Shown here piece after piece: positions 27,973 through 37,451 of a stretch of DNA of 64,000 bases (position 1 is the first letter of the stretch; each line of letters starts with the position of its first letter). Location of the stretch: the NCBI GenBank assembly GCA_023389105.1, contig JAEWEY010000002.1:124001-188000 (forward strand), given 5' to 3'. The notes below the pieces were generated by a model that did not search any database, was not told where the DNA came from, and worked only from the letters and a program-made list of their open reading frames with translations. The position numbers were made by a program, and so were the translations under genes. The stretch is from Pseudomonadota bacterium (GTDB lineage Bacteria > Pseudomonadota > Alphaproteobacteria > Sphingomonadales > Sphingomonadaceae).

Positions 27973-29625
27973 ATGCTGAGGCAGCTCGCCGTCAATAACA
28001 TCGTGCTCGTTGAGCGGCTTGAACTGGAGTTTGAGCCGGGTCTTGGCGTGCTCACGGGTGAGACGGGTGCGGGAAAGTCCATCCTGCTCGATGCGCTGGG
28101 CTTAGCGCTTGGTGCGCGCGCCGACACGGGGCTCGTTCGCGCAGGGCAGGACAGTGCGTCTGTATCCGTCGAGATTGACTTGCCGCCGGACCACGCCGCA
28201 TTCGCGGTCCTGCGGGAGCAGGGCATCGATCCTGAGCCGGGTGAGCCCGTGATTATTCGCCGGACCGTCAAGAGCGACGGTGGCAGCCGCGCCTTCGTCA
28301 GCGGGGCAAGCGTGCCAGCTGGACTGCTGCGTGAGCTTGGGTCGGCGATGATTGAAATCCACGGTCAGCATGACGATCGGGGATTGCTCAATCCAAAGGG
28401 CCACCGCGCCCTGCTCGATGTTTTCGGTAGCCTTGACGCCACCGAGGTCGGGCGAGCGTGGGCGCAGGTCACGCGCATTGAGGCTGAACTGCTTGAAGCG
28501 CGGGCGGCGGCCGCGAGCGCCGAGCGGGATCGCGAGTGGCTGGAGCATGCCTCGGCAGAGATCGAGGCACTCGGACCCGAGGAGGGTGAAGAGACAAGGC
28601 TGGCGGAAGACCGGGCTTCGATGCAGGCCGGCATGAAGGCGGGGGAATCGCTGACGGGGCTGGACGAGCTTCTCGGCGGGTCCGACGGCGCGCTGGCGCA
28701 ATTGCGGCAGGCGGCGCGGCGGATCGAATGCGGGGCGGCGGAACATTCCCTTCTCGCCGAGGCGCTGGCGGCACTCGACCGCGCGGTGATCGAAACCAGC
28801 GAGGCCGATGACCGGATTGCGCGTGCAGCCGAAGCGATGGCGTTCGATCCTGCCCGGCTGGATCAGGTGGAGGCGCGGTTGTTCGACATCCGCGGGCTGG
28901 CGCGAAAGCATCGCGTGGAGCCGGACCAGCTCGCGGTGCTCGGGGCGCAGATGCGTGAGCAGTTGTTAGCCATTGAGGCTGGCGGGGCGAGGATTGACGA
29001 ACTGGACGGGCAGCTGGCCGAAGCCCGCCGTGCGTTCGGCGAGGCGGCGTTGGCCCTGAGCCAGCAACGGATCGACGCCGCCGCGCGTCTGGATGCCGCC
29101 GTGATGGCCGAACTTCAGCCTCTGAAGCTGGAGGCGGCGCGGTTCCGCACGGCAATAACGCCTGCGGAAGCGGGACCATCGGGTACAGATCGCGTAGAGT
29201 TTGAGGTGTCGACCAACCCGGGCGCGCCCTTCGGCGCTCTAACGCGCATCGCTTCGGGCGGCGAGTTGTCGCGCTTTATTCTCGCCCTGAAGGTTGCCTT
29301 GGCTGAAGCCGGCGGCGCAGCGACGATGATCTTCGACGAGATCGATCGCGGGGTCGGCGGCGCGGTTGCCAGTGCCATTGGCGACCGGTTGGCGCGGCTG
29401 TCGGAACGCAGCCAGGTGCTGGTCGTCACCCACTCCCCGCAGGTTGCGGCGCGGGCCGCGCATCACTTCCGCATAGAAAAGGCCAGCGGACCGGACGGCA
29501 CGCGTACGACGGTTCGCAAATTGAGCGAGGACGAGCGCCGCGAGGAAATCGCGCGGATGCTGTCGGGTACCTCGGTGACGGAGGAAGCCCGCGCCCAGGC
29601 CGCGCGCCTGCTCGACGCCGCATGA
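27973..29625 (+). CDS. recN: DNA repair ATPase RecN
   Basis: A 550-residue SMC-like protein acting at double-strand breaks. Walker A GETGAGKS is at 29-36, and the ABC-type half continues with IEIHGQHDD. A long coiled-coil centre (about 160-370) is split by a hinge, and the C-terminal half has the signature ASGGELSRFILALK, Walker B TMIFDEID and the VVTHSPQVAA switch His. It lies between bamD and the DUF1697 gene, whose ATG overlaps the recN stop by 4 nt. No LexA-type box is evident upstream. Confidence 0.96.
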   Translation: MLRQLAVNNIVLVERLELEFEPGLGVLTGETGAGKSILLDALGLALGARADTGLVRAGQDSASVSVEIDLPPDHAAFAVLREQGIDPEPGEPVIIRRTVKSDGGSRAFVSGASVPAGLLRELGSAMIEIHGQHDDRGLLNPKGHRALLDVFGSLDATEVGRAWAQVTRIEAELLEARAAAASAERDREWLEHASAEIEALGPEEGEETRLAEDRASMQAGMKAGESLTGLDELLGGSDGALAQLRQAARRIECGAAEHSLLAEALAALDRAVIETSEADDRIARAAEAMAFDPARLDQVEARLFDIRGLARKHRVEPDQLAVLGAQMREQLLAIEAGGARIDELDGQLAEARRAFGEAALALSQQRIDAAARLDAAVMAELQPLKLEAARFRTAITPAEAGPSGTDRVEFEVSTNPGAPFGALTRIASGGELSRFILALKVALAEAGGAATMIFDEIDRGVGGAVASAIGDRLARLSERSQVLVVTHSPQVAARAAHHFRIEKASGPDGTRTTVRKLSEDERREEIARMLSGTSVTEEARAQAARLLDAA

Positions 29626-30134
29626 CGGCCTACGTAGCGCTGCTGCGCGGTGTAAACGTCGGCGGCCGCCAGCTCAAGATGACAGACCTCAAGTCCTTCG
29701 CGGACAAGCTCGGCTACGAACGTGTGCGGACTTATATCGCCAGCGGCAACCTGCTGTTCGTCAGCAGCGCTGCCGAGGCCAAAGTGAAGGATCAGCTACA
29801 AGCCGCGCTAAAAGTCCATTTCGGTAAGCCGCTGGAGGTGATGATCCGGACGGCAGCGGAGCTGAGGGCGGTCGCAGATGTTAATCCGTTCGCCGACGAG
29901 CCCGGCAACCGGGTCGTCGCCATCTTCTACGACGAACCCCAACCCGACGAAGCGATCGATTTCGCGCGGAATGTAGACGACGAACGACTGGCGCTCGGCA
30001 AGCGCGAAATCTATGTGCACTTCCCCAGCGGCCAGGGCCGGTCGAAGCTGAAGCTCGGCGGCAAGGCTCTCGGCACCGCGCGGAACATGAACACCGTGGC
30101 CAAGCTGGCCGAACTGGCGAGGGAAATGGAATGA
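29622..30134 (+). CDS. DUF1697 family protein
   Basis: A 170-residue cytosolic protein. The family opening YVALLRGVNVGGRQLKM and the segment ERVRTYIASGNLLF are clear, and the C-terminal part ends with the NMNTVAKL pattern. The alpha/beta family is widespread in bacteria and has no established role. It overlaps recN upstream and the dienelactone hydrolase-like gene downstream, each by 4 nt, so the genes are coupled into one transcript. Confidence 0.85.
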   Translation: MTAYVALLRGVNVGGRQLKMTDLKSFADKLGYERVRTYIASGNLLFVSSAAEAKVKDQLQAALKVHFGKPLEVMIRTAAELRAVADVNPFADEPGNRVVAIFYDEPQPDEAIDFARNVDDERLALGKREIYVHFPSGQGRSKLKLGGKALGTARNMNTVAKLAELAREME

Positions 30135-30853
30135 GCAGAGAGCGCCCGGTCCCGCACAATTTCGAGGGCGAAGAGTTGGAAAGCGTCTTCGTCGGCCGTC
30201 GCGACGGACAGGCGCGGCCGACGGTCGTCCTGATCCCCACGGTGATGGGCGTTTCTGACCTGGAAATCGGCTTCGGCCGGCAGCTGGTCGAACTGGGTTA
30301 CAATGCGCTGGTCGCCGACCTGTTCGGCAAGAAGTTTCATGGTGCCCCACGCGACACGATGTTCGCGGAAATGGGGCGGCTGAAGTCGGATCGCGCCGCG
30401 CTGCGCCGCCGGATGGAGCATGTGCTCGAACTAGCCCGTGGACTTGGCGAAGTGCAGGACGGCCAGATCGTCGTTGCCGGATATTGCTTCGGTGGCCTGT
30501 GCGCGCTCGACCTCGCCCGAAGTGGGGCGGACATCGTTGCCGCCGTCAGCTTCCACGGCCTGTTCGACCCGCCTGGACTGCCAGCTGAGAAGATCCGCGC
30601 CAAGGTCGTCGCCTTCCACGGCTGGGACGATCCGATGGTTCCGCCGGACGCGGTCGTCGCGCTGGGTAAGGAACTGACCGAGGGCGGTGCCGACTGGCAG
30701 ATCCATGCTTATGGACACGTTGGCCACGGCTTCACGAATCCCCACGCGAGCCAGCTGCAGATCGACGGCGTGGCCTACAACCAGCTGGCCGCTGAGCGGT
30801 CCTGGACCAGCTTCATCAACTTGCTTGAGGAATTGTTCGCCGCGGATGCCTGA
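30131..30853 (+). CDS. Dienelactone hydrolase family protein
   Basis: A 240-residue alpha/beta hydrolase. The triad is readable: nucleophile Cys119 in GYCFGG, Asp166/167 in FHGWDDPMV, and His199 in HVGHGF. Use of Cys where lipases have Ser is typical of dienelactone hydrolases. There is no signal peptide. The natural substrate is unknown because no chlorocatechol or muconate genes are nearby, so a general carboxylesterase role is equally likely. The 3' end overlaps ligA by 8 nt. Confidence 0.88.
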   Translation: MSRERPVPHNFEGEELESVFVGRRDGQARPTVVLIPTVMGVSDLEIGFGRQLVELGYNALVADLFGKKFHGAPRDTMFAEMGRLKSDRAALRRRMEHVLELARGLGEVQDGQIVVAGYCFGGLCALDLARSGADIVAAVSFHGLFDPPGLPAEKIRAKVVAFHGWDDPMVPPDAVVALGKELTEGGADWQIHAYGHVGHGFTNPHASQLQIDGVAYNQLAAERSWTSFINLLEELFAADA

Positions 30854-32888
30854 GGCGCGCGCGCCAGGCGAGGCTGAGGCCGCCAACCGCCTGATGCGGT
30901 TGGCGAAGGAAATCGCGCGGCACGATAAGCTCTATCACGACCAAGACGCGCCGGAGATTTCCGACGCCGATTATGACGCGCTCGTGCGTGAGAATCGCGC
31001 GCTGGAGGAACGCTTCCCGCATCTTGTCCGCGCAGACTCCCCGTCGAAAAGGTTGGGCGCCGCTCCGACCGGCGCTTTGGCCAAGGTCACGCATGCGCGG
31101 CCGATGCTCAGCCTGGACAACGCGTTTTCCGATGAGGAAGTGCGTGAGTTCGTGGCGCGGGTGCGCCGTTTTCTGAGCCTGCCCGCCGACGAAGTGGTGG
31201 CGTTGACAGCCGAGCCCAAGATCGACGGCCTGTCGTGTTCGCTTCGATACGAAAACGGAGAACTCGTCCTGGCTGCCACTCGCGGCGACGGGGCAGTGGG
31301 CGAGGACGTGACGCCCAACGTGCGCACCATAGCCGACATCCCCCAACAGCTGAGCGGCGCTCCGGCTGTACTGGAAGTGCGGGGCGAGGTGTACATGTCC
31401 AAGGCTGACTTCGCGGCTTTGAACCAACGGCAGGAAGCGGCGGGTGGCAAGATCTTCGCCAATCCGCGCAACGCAGCGGCGGGCTCGCTGCGGCAGAAGG
31501 ATGCCCGCATCACTGCTGCCCGCCCACTTCGGTTCCTCGCTCACGGATGGGGCGAGCTTAGCGAGCCGCTGGCGGCGACGCAGATGGAGGCGATGCAGCG
31601 CATTGCGGGCTTCGGCATTCCGGTAAGCGAGTTGCTACAGCGCTGCGACAGCGCCAATCAGGCGCTCGGTCATTATCGCGCCATCGAGCATGCACGCGCC
31701 GACCTTCCGTTCGATATTGACGGCGTCGTCTACAAAGTCGATCGGCTTGACTGGCAGGAGCGGCTTGGCTTCGTCGCGCGAGCACCGCGCTGGGGGCTCG
31801 CACATAAATTTCCGGCGGAGAAGGCGGAGACCACCCTGGAGGCGATCGACATTCAGGTCGGGCGCACAGGCAAGCTGACGCCGGTCGGACGACTGAAGCC
31901 TGTAGGGGTGGGTGGCGTGATGGTGGCCAACGTCACCCTTCACAATCGCGACGAGATCGAGCGGCTGGGCCTGCGCGTCGGCGACCGCGTCCGCATCCAG
32001 CGCGCGGGCGATGTGATTCCGCAGGTCGTCGAGAATCTGACGCGTGATGAGCCGCGCCAGGCCTTTGTGTTTCCCGACCACTGCCCAATGTGCGATTCCG
32101 AAGCCGTCGCCGAGGAGGGCGAGGTCGACGTCCGCTGCACCGGTGGCCTGATCTGCCCGGCACAGCGGTTCGAGCGGCTCCGCCACTTCGTGTCCCGTGG
32201 TGCGCTCGACATCGAAGGACTGGGCGAGAAGAGCATTGCGGAGTTCATCGAGCTTGGCTGGCTGCATTCGCCGGCCGACATCTTCCGCCTGCGCAGGCAC
32301 CGCGCCGACCTGCTCGGCCGCGAGGGCTGGAAGGAGAAGTCGGTCGACAATCTTTTGGCCGCGATTGAGGCCAAGCGGGCTCCGGACGGACCACGATTTC
32401 TATTCGGGCTCGGCATCCGCCACGTGGGGATCGTCACCGCGCGCGATCTGCTCAAATGCTTTGGAACCGTCGAGGAACTGCGCCGCGCGTCTGAGGCAGA
32501 AGGCGGACAGGCTGAACTCTCCGGCGTCCAGGGCGTCGGCCCAGTGGTCGCCGAGGCGTTGGTCGACTTCTTCCACGAGGAGCACAACCGAGCAGCGCTC
32601 GATGACTTGCTCTCGGAGGTGAGGCCGGCGCCTTACGTCAGCGATGCCCGGCAGACCGAGTGGACGGGCAAAACGATTGTCTTCACCGGAAGCCTCGAAA
32701 CAATGAGCCGCGACGAAGCCAAGGCGCAGGCTGAACGCTTGGGCGCGCGGGCTGCCGGTTCGGTCAGCGCGAAGACCGATCTCGTCGTCGCCGGACCCGG
32801 TGCAGGCTCGAAGCTCAAGAAGGCGGAGGAACTTGGCATCCGCGTCGTCAATGAAGCCGAGTGGGCCGAAATCGTTGCCGGCGCCTGA
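30846..32888 (+). CDS. ligA: NAD-dependent DNA ligase LigA
   Basis: A 680-residue ligase joining Okazaki fragments. The adenylation motif is KIDG with Lys125. The OB-fold, the zinc finger (CPMC, then RCTGGLICPAQ), helix-hairpin-helix repeats and a C-terminal BRCT domain (from about 595, TGKTIVFTGSLE) follow in normal order. The start at 30846 is chosen by homology; the frame extends upstream to 30687, but that part is out-of-frame DNA of the hydrolase. The full set of domains argues for the main replicative ligase. Confidence 0.97.
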   Translation: MPEARAPGEAEAANRLMRLAKEIARHDKLYHDQDAPEISDADYDALVRENRALEERFPHLVRADSPSKRLGAAPTGALAKVTHARPMLSLDNAFSDEEVREFVARVRRFLSLPADEVVALTAEPKIDGLSCSLRYENGELVLAATRGDGAVGEDVTPNVRTIADIPQQLSGAPAVLEVRGEVYMSKADFAALNQRQEAAGGKIFANPRNAAAGSLRQKDARITAARPLRFLAHGWGELSEPLAATQMEAMQRIAGFGIPVSELLQRCDSANQALGHYRAIEHARADLPFDIDGVVYKVDRLDWQERLGFVARAPRWGLAHKFPAEKAETTLEAIDIQVGRTGKLTPVGRLKPVGVGGVMVANVTLHNRDEIERLGLRVGDRVRIQRAGDVIPQVVENLTRDEPRQAFVFPDHCPMCDSEAVAEEGEVDVRCTGGLICPAQRFERLRHFVSRGALDIEGLGEKSIAEFIELGWLHSPADIFRLRRHRADLLGREGWKEKSVDNLLAAIEAKRAPDGPRFLFGLGIRHVGIVTARDLLKCFGTVEELRRASEAEGGQAELSGVQGVGPVVAEALVDFFHEEHNRAALDDLLSEVRPAPYVSDARQTEWTGKTIVFTGSLETMSRDEAKAQAERLGARAAGSVSAKTDLVVAGPGAGSKLKKAEELGIRVVNEAEWAEIVAGA

Positions 32889-32891
32889 CGC

Positions 32892-33443
32892 TCACCAGCC
32901 GAGCACGAAGGCTCCGAGCACATAATAGAGGCAAAGGGCCGCGAGCAGGGCCGTGTCGACCCACTTGTTGCGGGTGAACATCAGCGCGATCAGCGGCACC
33001 CAGTAGAATGCCTGCGTGATGTAGAATTCGGCGTCAAAATTGCCCATCGCGACCACGAAACCCTGCGCGATCACTGCCGCGTTGGCGAGAATGATGCCTG
33101 GCAAGACATAGCGCTTCCGTGCCCAATAATGCTCGTCGAGTGACTTCCAGTTGCCGTCTTCCTTGGGGAACACCTGGGTCGCGGCGAAGAAGTAGCAGAG
33201 TGACAGTCCCAGCCCGAAATACATGGATGCGTAGCTGATGTGGAAATGCGCTCGCGCGCGCCACGCCCAGATCCAGAAGCTGGTGATGTCGAGCAGGATG
33301 AAGGTGCCGAGCAGCGGCGTCAGCAGCCCGATGTGCCGGCCATTTCGCTCACTGATTGCATCGGCGCAGCGGATGATGACCGTGCCCGCGGAAAGGCTCA
33401 GCAGCAGCCCGTAGAATGAATAATAGAAATCGAACTCGCCCAT
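32892..33443 (-). CDS. Polytopic membrane protein of unknown function
   Basis: A 183-residue protein with about five membrane helices: roughly 7-25, 40-58, 70-90, 112-133 and 137-180 as a longer hydrophobic pair. Loops hold several aromatic and charged residues (FDFYYSFYG at the N-terminus; HYWARKRY mid-protein). I recognise no family. It converges on ligA with a 3-nt gap and is followed by a 60-bp gap to prmA on the same strand. Confidence 0.7.
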   Translation of the reverse strand: MGEFDFYYSFYGLLLSLSAGTVIIRCADAISERNGRHIGLLTPLLGTFILLDITSFWIWAWRARAHFHISYASMYFGLGLSLCYFFAATQVFPKEDGNWKSLDEHYWARKRYVLPGIILANAAVIAQGFVVAMGNFDAEFYITQAFYWVPLIALMFTRNKWVDTALLAALCLYYVLGAFVLGW

Positions 33444-33503
33444 CCGCGCATCCCCCCGGAGCGCTTGCTGGCACGGCAGTTCAAGCGCGACAAGGTGGGC
33501 CGG

Positions 33504-34382
33504 TCAGGCCTTCCGGCAAACGACAACCGGCCACTCGCCCGCGCTGCGGTACTCCAGCGGGCAGCCGGCAGCTGCGTAGGCGGCGATCACGTTGTTGGCC
33601 TGCGTATCAAGTAAACCCGCGAGGATGATCCTCCCGTCCTGCTCAACGGATCCAGCAAACACATGTGCGAACTCGATCAACGGCCCGGCCAGGATGTTGG
33701 CGATCAGGAGGTCGAAAGGCGCGCGCGCAGTCAGGACTGGCGAGTCCATGCCGTCGGCCACTGCCAGGAGTAGCTCGCCCGAGCCATGCCCCAGCGCGAC
33801 ACTGTTGATCGCCGCATTGTCGCGGGCCACCTCGACGGCGACCGGGTCGATATCGGTCGCGATGCAGCGGGCATGAGGCCACAACGCCATCGCCGCGAAG
33901 GCGAGCAGCCCGGTCCCGGTGCCGATGTCCGCGACATTGGAGAATTGCGCGCCATCGCGTTCCAGCTGGTCGAGTACTGCAAGGCAGCCGCTGGTCGTTG
34001 CGTGCTGGCCGGTCCCAAAAGCCAGTCCCGCGTCAATCTCGAAACTGACTCGATCGGATTTGGGCCGATAGGTCGGCGTGTGGACCGTGAAACGGCCAGC
34101 GTGGATCGGCTCCAAGCCTTGCTGGCTCATGGTCACCCAGTCATCTTCGCCGAGCGCCTCGACCTTCGGCGCACCCGACCCTAGGCTTGCGAGCGCGGCG
34201 AGCTCATGCGCTGTCGGTTCATGCTCGAGATAGGCGTGGATCAGCCAATCGTCGGGCCGCGATTCATCAGGCTCGTCCGCCACCAGCACGGGCGGGCTAT
34301 CGCCAAACGCGGGCAAGTCCTCCAACTGTTCGATCGCCTCTCCCTGTGCGCGATTACAGGGAATTGTCACGCGCCAACTCAC
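33504..34382 (-). CDS. prmA: Ribosomal protein L11 methyltransferase
   Basis: A 292-residue SAM-dependent methyltransferase that trimethylates ribosomal protein L11. An N-terminal substrate domain (about 1-110) is followed by the family block FGTGQHATT, the SAM loop DIGTGTGLLA, ATDIDPVAVE and NILAGPLI. The start overlaps the stop of the metallo-beta-lactamase gene by 4 nt, so it is translated as the last gene of a three-gene operon. Loss of prmA is usually mild in other bacteria. Confidence 0.95.
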   Translation of the reverse strand: MSWRVTIPCNRAQGEAIEQLEDLPAFGDSPPVLVADEPDESRPDDWLIHAYLEHEPTAHELAALASLGSGAPKVEALGEDDWVTMSQQGLEPIHAGRFTVHTPTYRPKSDRVSFEIDAGLAFGTGQHATTSGCLAVLDQLERDGAQFSNVADIGTGTGLLAFAAMALWPHARCIATDIDPVAVEVARDNAAINSVALGHGSGELLLAVADGMDSPVLTARAPFDLLIANILAGPLIEFAHVFAGSVEQDGRIILAGLLDTQANNVIAAYAAAGCPLEYRSAGEWPVVVCRKA

Positions 34383-35311
34383 TTGGCGGGTGCCACGGCC
34401 GCTTCCTTGGCTAGCCGCTCATCCAGATCCTTCGTCTTCGTCGCGGCGTAGGCCTTGCACGCATTTTCATCGAGCAAAGGCCGGCCGAGCGCGAAACGCT
34501 GCGGCATTCGGCTCGCGGACGGATGCGGCGTGATCAGGATCTCGCACGGGCTTGACGCAACCTTCGCAATCGAGGCGCGGTAGGAGGTCAGCCATGCCGG
34601 ATGATCGCTGAAGCGATAGCCGTCTCGGCTCACCGGGCTGAGGCTGTCGGCATAAACGATGGTCCGACACACGCCGCCGTCGCAGCTGACCCAGCGCCAG
34701 CTTAGCGCGCCAGCGGTATGTCCGGGGGTCGCGATCGCTGTGAGCATAAGGTTGCCGAGCCGGACTTCCTGTCCGTCGACCACGGTGCGGCCGACGGGAA
34801 CCGGAGGAAACGGCTTCAGCAAACCCGCCTGGGGGTCATTCGCGTCAACCGTCCCGGTCTCCAGCACCTTCTTCGCCGGCACGGATGTTACGACGGTCGC
34901 GCCGCTCATCCGCTGTAGCTGTGCGGTGCCGCCGACGTGATCCATATGCTCGTGGCTGGTTAGGATGAAGCGAACGTCGCGAATGTCGTAGCCGAGCTTG
35001 CGGATGTTGGCGGCGATCACATCCGCTGCCGCTTCCGGGCCGCCGTCGATCAGGATGTCGCCTTGGTCGCCGACGATCAGGATCGAGGAAATGCCGCAGG
35101 TGCCCACCTCATAGGTGTTTGCGTGGAGACGGACGGGGGGCGCCGGCTTGTTCCAGTCGTCAGAGCCGTCGCAGGCGAGCGCCCAGCGCGGTCCCGCCGT
35201 TTCGATCGGCGCGCGTGGCTGCTCGATGACGCGCGGGGGCTTGCCGAGGGGAACGACGATGTTTTGCATCGCGGCGAGGAGGACGAGGCTAGCGAACATA
35301 GCTTGCCCCAT
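34379..35311 (-). CDS. Subclass B3 metallo-beta-lactamase
   Basis: A 310-residue zinc hydrolase with a short signal-like N-terminus. The zinc site is complete for B3: HEHMDH gives His120, His122, Asp124 and His125, followed by His198 in TPGHTAG and His263 in TPHPSA. The SLSPVS segment and the GYRFSDHPAW strand are characteristic of chromosomal B3 enzymes of this order. Carbapenem hydrolysis is expected but not proven. It overlaps both neighbours: 4 nt with prmA and up to 23 nt with the SDR gene. Met at 35299 is an alternative start. Confidence 0.9.
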   Translation of the reverse strand: MGQAMFASLVLLAAMQNIVVPLGKPPRVIEQPRAPIETAGPRWALACDGSDDWNKPAPPVRLHANTYEVGTCGISSILIVGDQGDILIDGGPEAAADVIAANIRKLGYDIRDVRFILTSHEHMDHVGGTAQLQRMSGATVVTSVPAKKVLETGTVDANDPQAGLLKPFPPVPVGRTVVDGQEVRLGNLMLTAIATPGHTAGALSWRWVSCDGGVCRTIVYADSLSPVSRDGYRFSDHPAWLTSYRASIAKVASSPCEILITPHPSASRMPQRFALGRPLLDENACKAYAATKTKDLDERLAKEAAVAPAK

Positions 35312-35993
35312 TCACGTCAACCACATTGCCCGTCGATGAAGCAGGCGCGTCAACCGATAGCCAGCGGATGACTTCGGCAACCTCGTCCGTCGAGGCAACG
35401 CGGCCGAGCGGGATGTCGGCCAAGATCTTCGCGCCGCCGCGGCCTTGCAGATATTCGGCCGTCATCTCGGAAACGGTGAAGCCCGGCGCAACGCCGAAGC
35501 AGAGGATGCCGTCCGCCGCGTAACCGCGCGCTATCGTCTTGGTCATGCCGATCATCGCCGCCTTGGAAGCGGCATAGTGCCAATGCTGCGGGCTATCCCC
35601 GCGATAGCCAGCGCGGCTGGCGATGTTGACGATCCGGCCTTCTCCGCCACGGTCGAGGAAATGTGAGACCGCGAGCCGGCACAGGTCAGCGGCCGCTTGC
35701 AGGTTGATGGTCATCGTCCGCGACCAGGCGGCGTGCCATTCCTCGTCGGGCGCATTGTCGGACACGGCTTCATAGACGCCGGCGTTGTTGACGAGGACGT
35801 CGATCCGGCCGTCGAGCTCATCGAGCGCCGTGTCCCAGATGTTGCGCGGCGCGGCCGGGTCCATCAGGTCCCCGGCAATCAGCGTGTCGCTGCCGAGGGT
35901 CGAGTGCCCCACGACCCGATGGCCGGTCTTCTTGAGCAAGGCGTAGGCCGCCGCTCCAATGCCGCGGCTCGCGCCGGTGATCAGGATGTTCAT
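35289..35993 (-). CDS. Short-chain dehydrogenase/reductase
   Basis: A 234-residue classical SDR. The cofactor loop is TGASRGIG, the structural NNAG is at about 88-91, the catalytic Ser lies in IASRAGYRG, and YAASK holds Tyr and Lys. The substrate cannot be told; the FabG-like shape suggests a 3-oxoacyl or related carbonyl. It is the first gene of the operon with the B3 lactamase and prmA. Confidence 0.9.
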   Translation of the reverse strand: MNILITGASRGIGAAAYALLKKTGHRVVGHSTLGSDTLIAGDLMDPAAPRNIWDTALDELDGRIDVLVNNAGVYEAVSDNAPDEEWHAAWSRTMTINLQAAADLCRLAVSHFLDRGGEGRIVNIASRAGYRGDSPQHWHYAASKAAMIGMTKTIARGYAADGILCFGVAPGFTVSEMTAEYLQGRGGAKILADIPLGRVASTDEVAEVIRWLSVDAPASSTGNVVDVNGASYVR

Positions 35994-36035
35994 GGGGGAC
36001 GGCTATATCCCGCCCCCGCGATCAACGGGAGAGGC

Positions 36036-37364
36036 TTAGGCGGCCATTCCGTTGACGAACGCGCGAGCGGTGGAATTGAAGTTCGCGATCTGCTCGGAGA
36101 AGCGGCCGAAGCCCTGCTCGACCTGGTCGATGTCGGTCGCGACGTTCTCGGTATCGGCGCGGATGGCGGCGATGGTCGAGCTCATCGAGTCGGCTGCAAG
36201 CGCCGTCTCATCGACGGCGGCAGTGATCATCGTCACCGTCTGCGCCTGCAATTCCATCGCCTCGCGGATGCGATCGGCGGAGTGCTGCACTTCTTCGACC
36301 GTGTCTTCGATAGACCCATTGGCTTCGACCGTCTGGCGCGTGGCCTGCTGGATCGCGGTGATCTTGGCGGTGATGTCGTCGGTTGCCCGCGCGGTCTGCG
36401 AGGCGAGGCTTTTCACTTCCTGGGCCACGACGGCAAACCCGCGGCCGGCATCGCCCGCGCGGGCGGCTTCGATCGTGGCATTGAGGGCAAGCAGATTGGT
36501 CTGGCCCGCGATGTCGCGAATCAGGCTCAAAATGGATTCGATAGCTTCAACGTGCGCCGACAGCGCCTGGCTGACCTTCACGGCCTGGCTGGCCTGGTCA
36601 CCGGCGCGCGTAGCGACGCCTGCCGCGACTTCCACCTCGGTCCGGGCATCCTCAATCGCGCGGATCAGGCCGGCGGCGGTTTGCGCGGCTTCGCGCATGG
36701 CGACAGCCGATTGTTCAGCAGCGGCCGCCACTTCACTCGTTTTGCTCAACATTCCCCGCGCCGAAGCGGCGGTCGAACGCGTGCGTTCGGTCAGCGACTT
36801 AGATTGCTCCGTGCTGGCCCGGACGAGATCCGACACGCGGCGCTCAAACTCGCCATTTTCACGGCCGCGGCGATCCGCGGCGTCATTGGCTTCGAGCAGT
36901 GACACCTGCGCCAGGATGATATCCGCCTCCGCCGAGCTCAAACGGTGGAAGGCGCAGAGCAGTTGCTCGGTCTTTTCCGCGTCGTCCGCATAGCGTTCGA
37001 CGACCCGGGCGATGATGCGGCCAGCTGCCTCGCCGCGGGCCGCCATGTACGCGGGGACCGACGTGCGGTCCGCATAAAGCTGGCGGCCGTAGGCGGCGAC
37101 ATTCTGGACCCACGCAGCATCGACGTTTCTGCCGTAATTCTCGGCGAAACGTTCGGCCCGGTCCCTGCCAAATTGCGAAACGATCTCGGAAGCGATGATG
37201 TCTGCGACATTGTCGCGCAGCAGCTTGACGTCGCGATCGAGAGACTTGTCGCCATTGTAGGCTGCCAGCCGCGCATTCACCTGCTCGTCGGTCAGACGTT
37301 GCAGCTGTCCAGTGTCGGCACCCATCCGTTCAATCTCCGTCGTCACGCTTAATATGTGTGACAC
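36036..37364 (-). CDS. Soluble methyl-accepting chemotaxis protein
   Basis: A 442-residue chemoreceptor with no membrane helix. Residues 1-175 form an all-helical sensory region of uncertain type; its size and pattern recall a degenerate protoglobin fold, but I see no proximal haem His. A long coiled coil follows, and the signalling hairpin is canonical (IAGQTNLLALNATIEAARAG, about 290-310). No CheR/CheB docking pentapeptide ends the protein. It likely senses an internal signal. Met14 is an alternative start. No che genes are nearby. Confidence 0.88.
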   Translation of the reverse strand: MSHILSVTTEIERMGADTGQLQRLTDEQVNARLAAYNGDKSLDRDVKLLRDNVADIIASEIVSQFGRDRAERFAENYGRNVDAAWVQNVAAYGRQLYADRTSVPAYMAARGEAAGRIIARVVERYADDAEKTEQLLCAFHRLSSAEADIILAQVSLLEANDAADRRGRENGEFERRVSDLVRASTEQSKSLTERTRSTAASARGMLSKTSEVAAAAEQSAVAMREAAQTAAGLIRAIEDARTEVEVAAGVATRAGDQASQAVKVSQALSAHVEAIESILSLIRDIAGQTNLLALNATIEAARAGDAGRGFAVVAQEVKSLASQTARATDDITAKITAIQQATRQTVEANGSIEDTVEEVQHSADRIREAMELQAQTVTMITAAVDETALAADSMSSTIAAIRADTENVATDIDQVEQGFGRFSEQIANFNSTARAFVNGMAA

Positions 37365-37451
37365 CGTCCATGCGCCGCGAATGGTTAAGACGGGGTTAGG
37401 CCGAAGTGCCGAACTTGCCTCTCGCGGGAGGGGGTCTTAAGCGGCTCGGCC

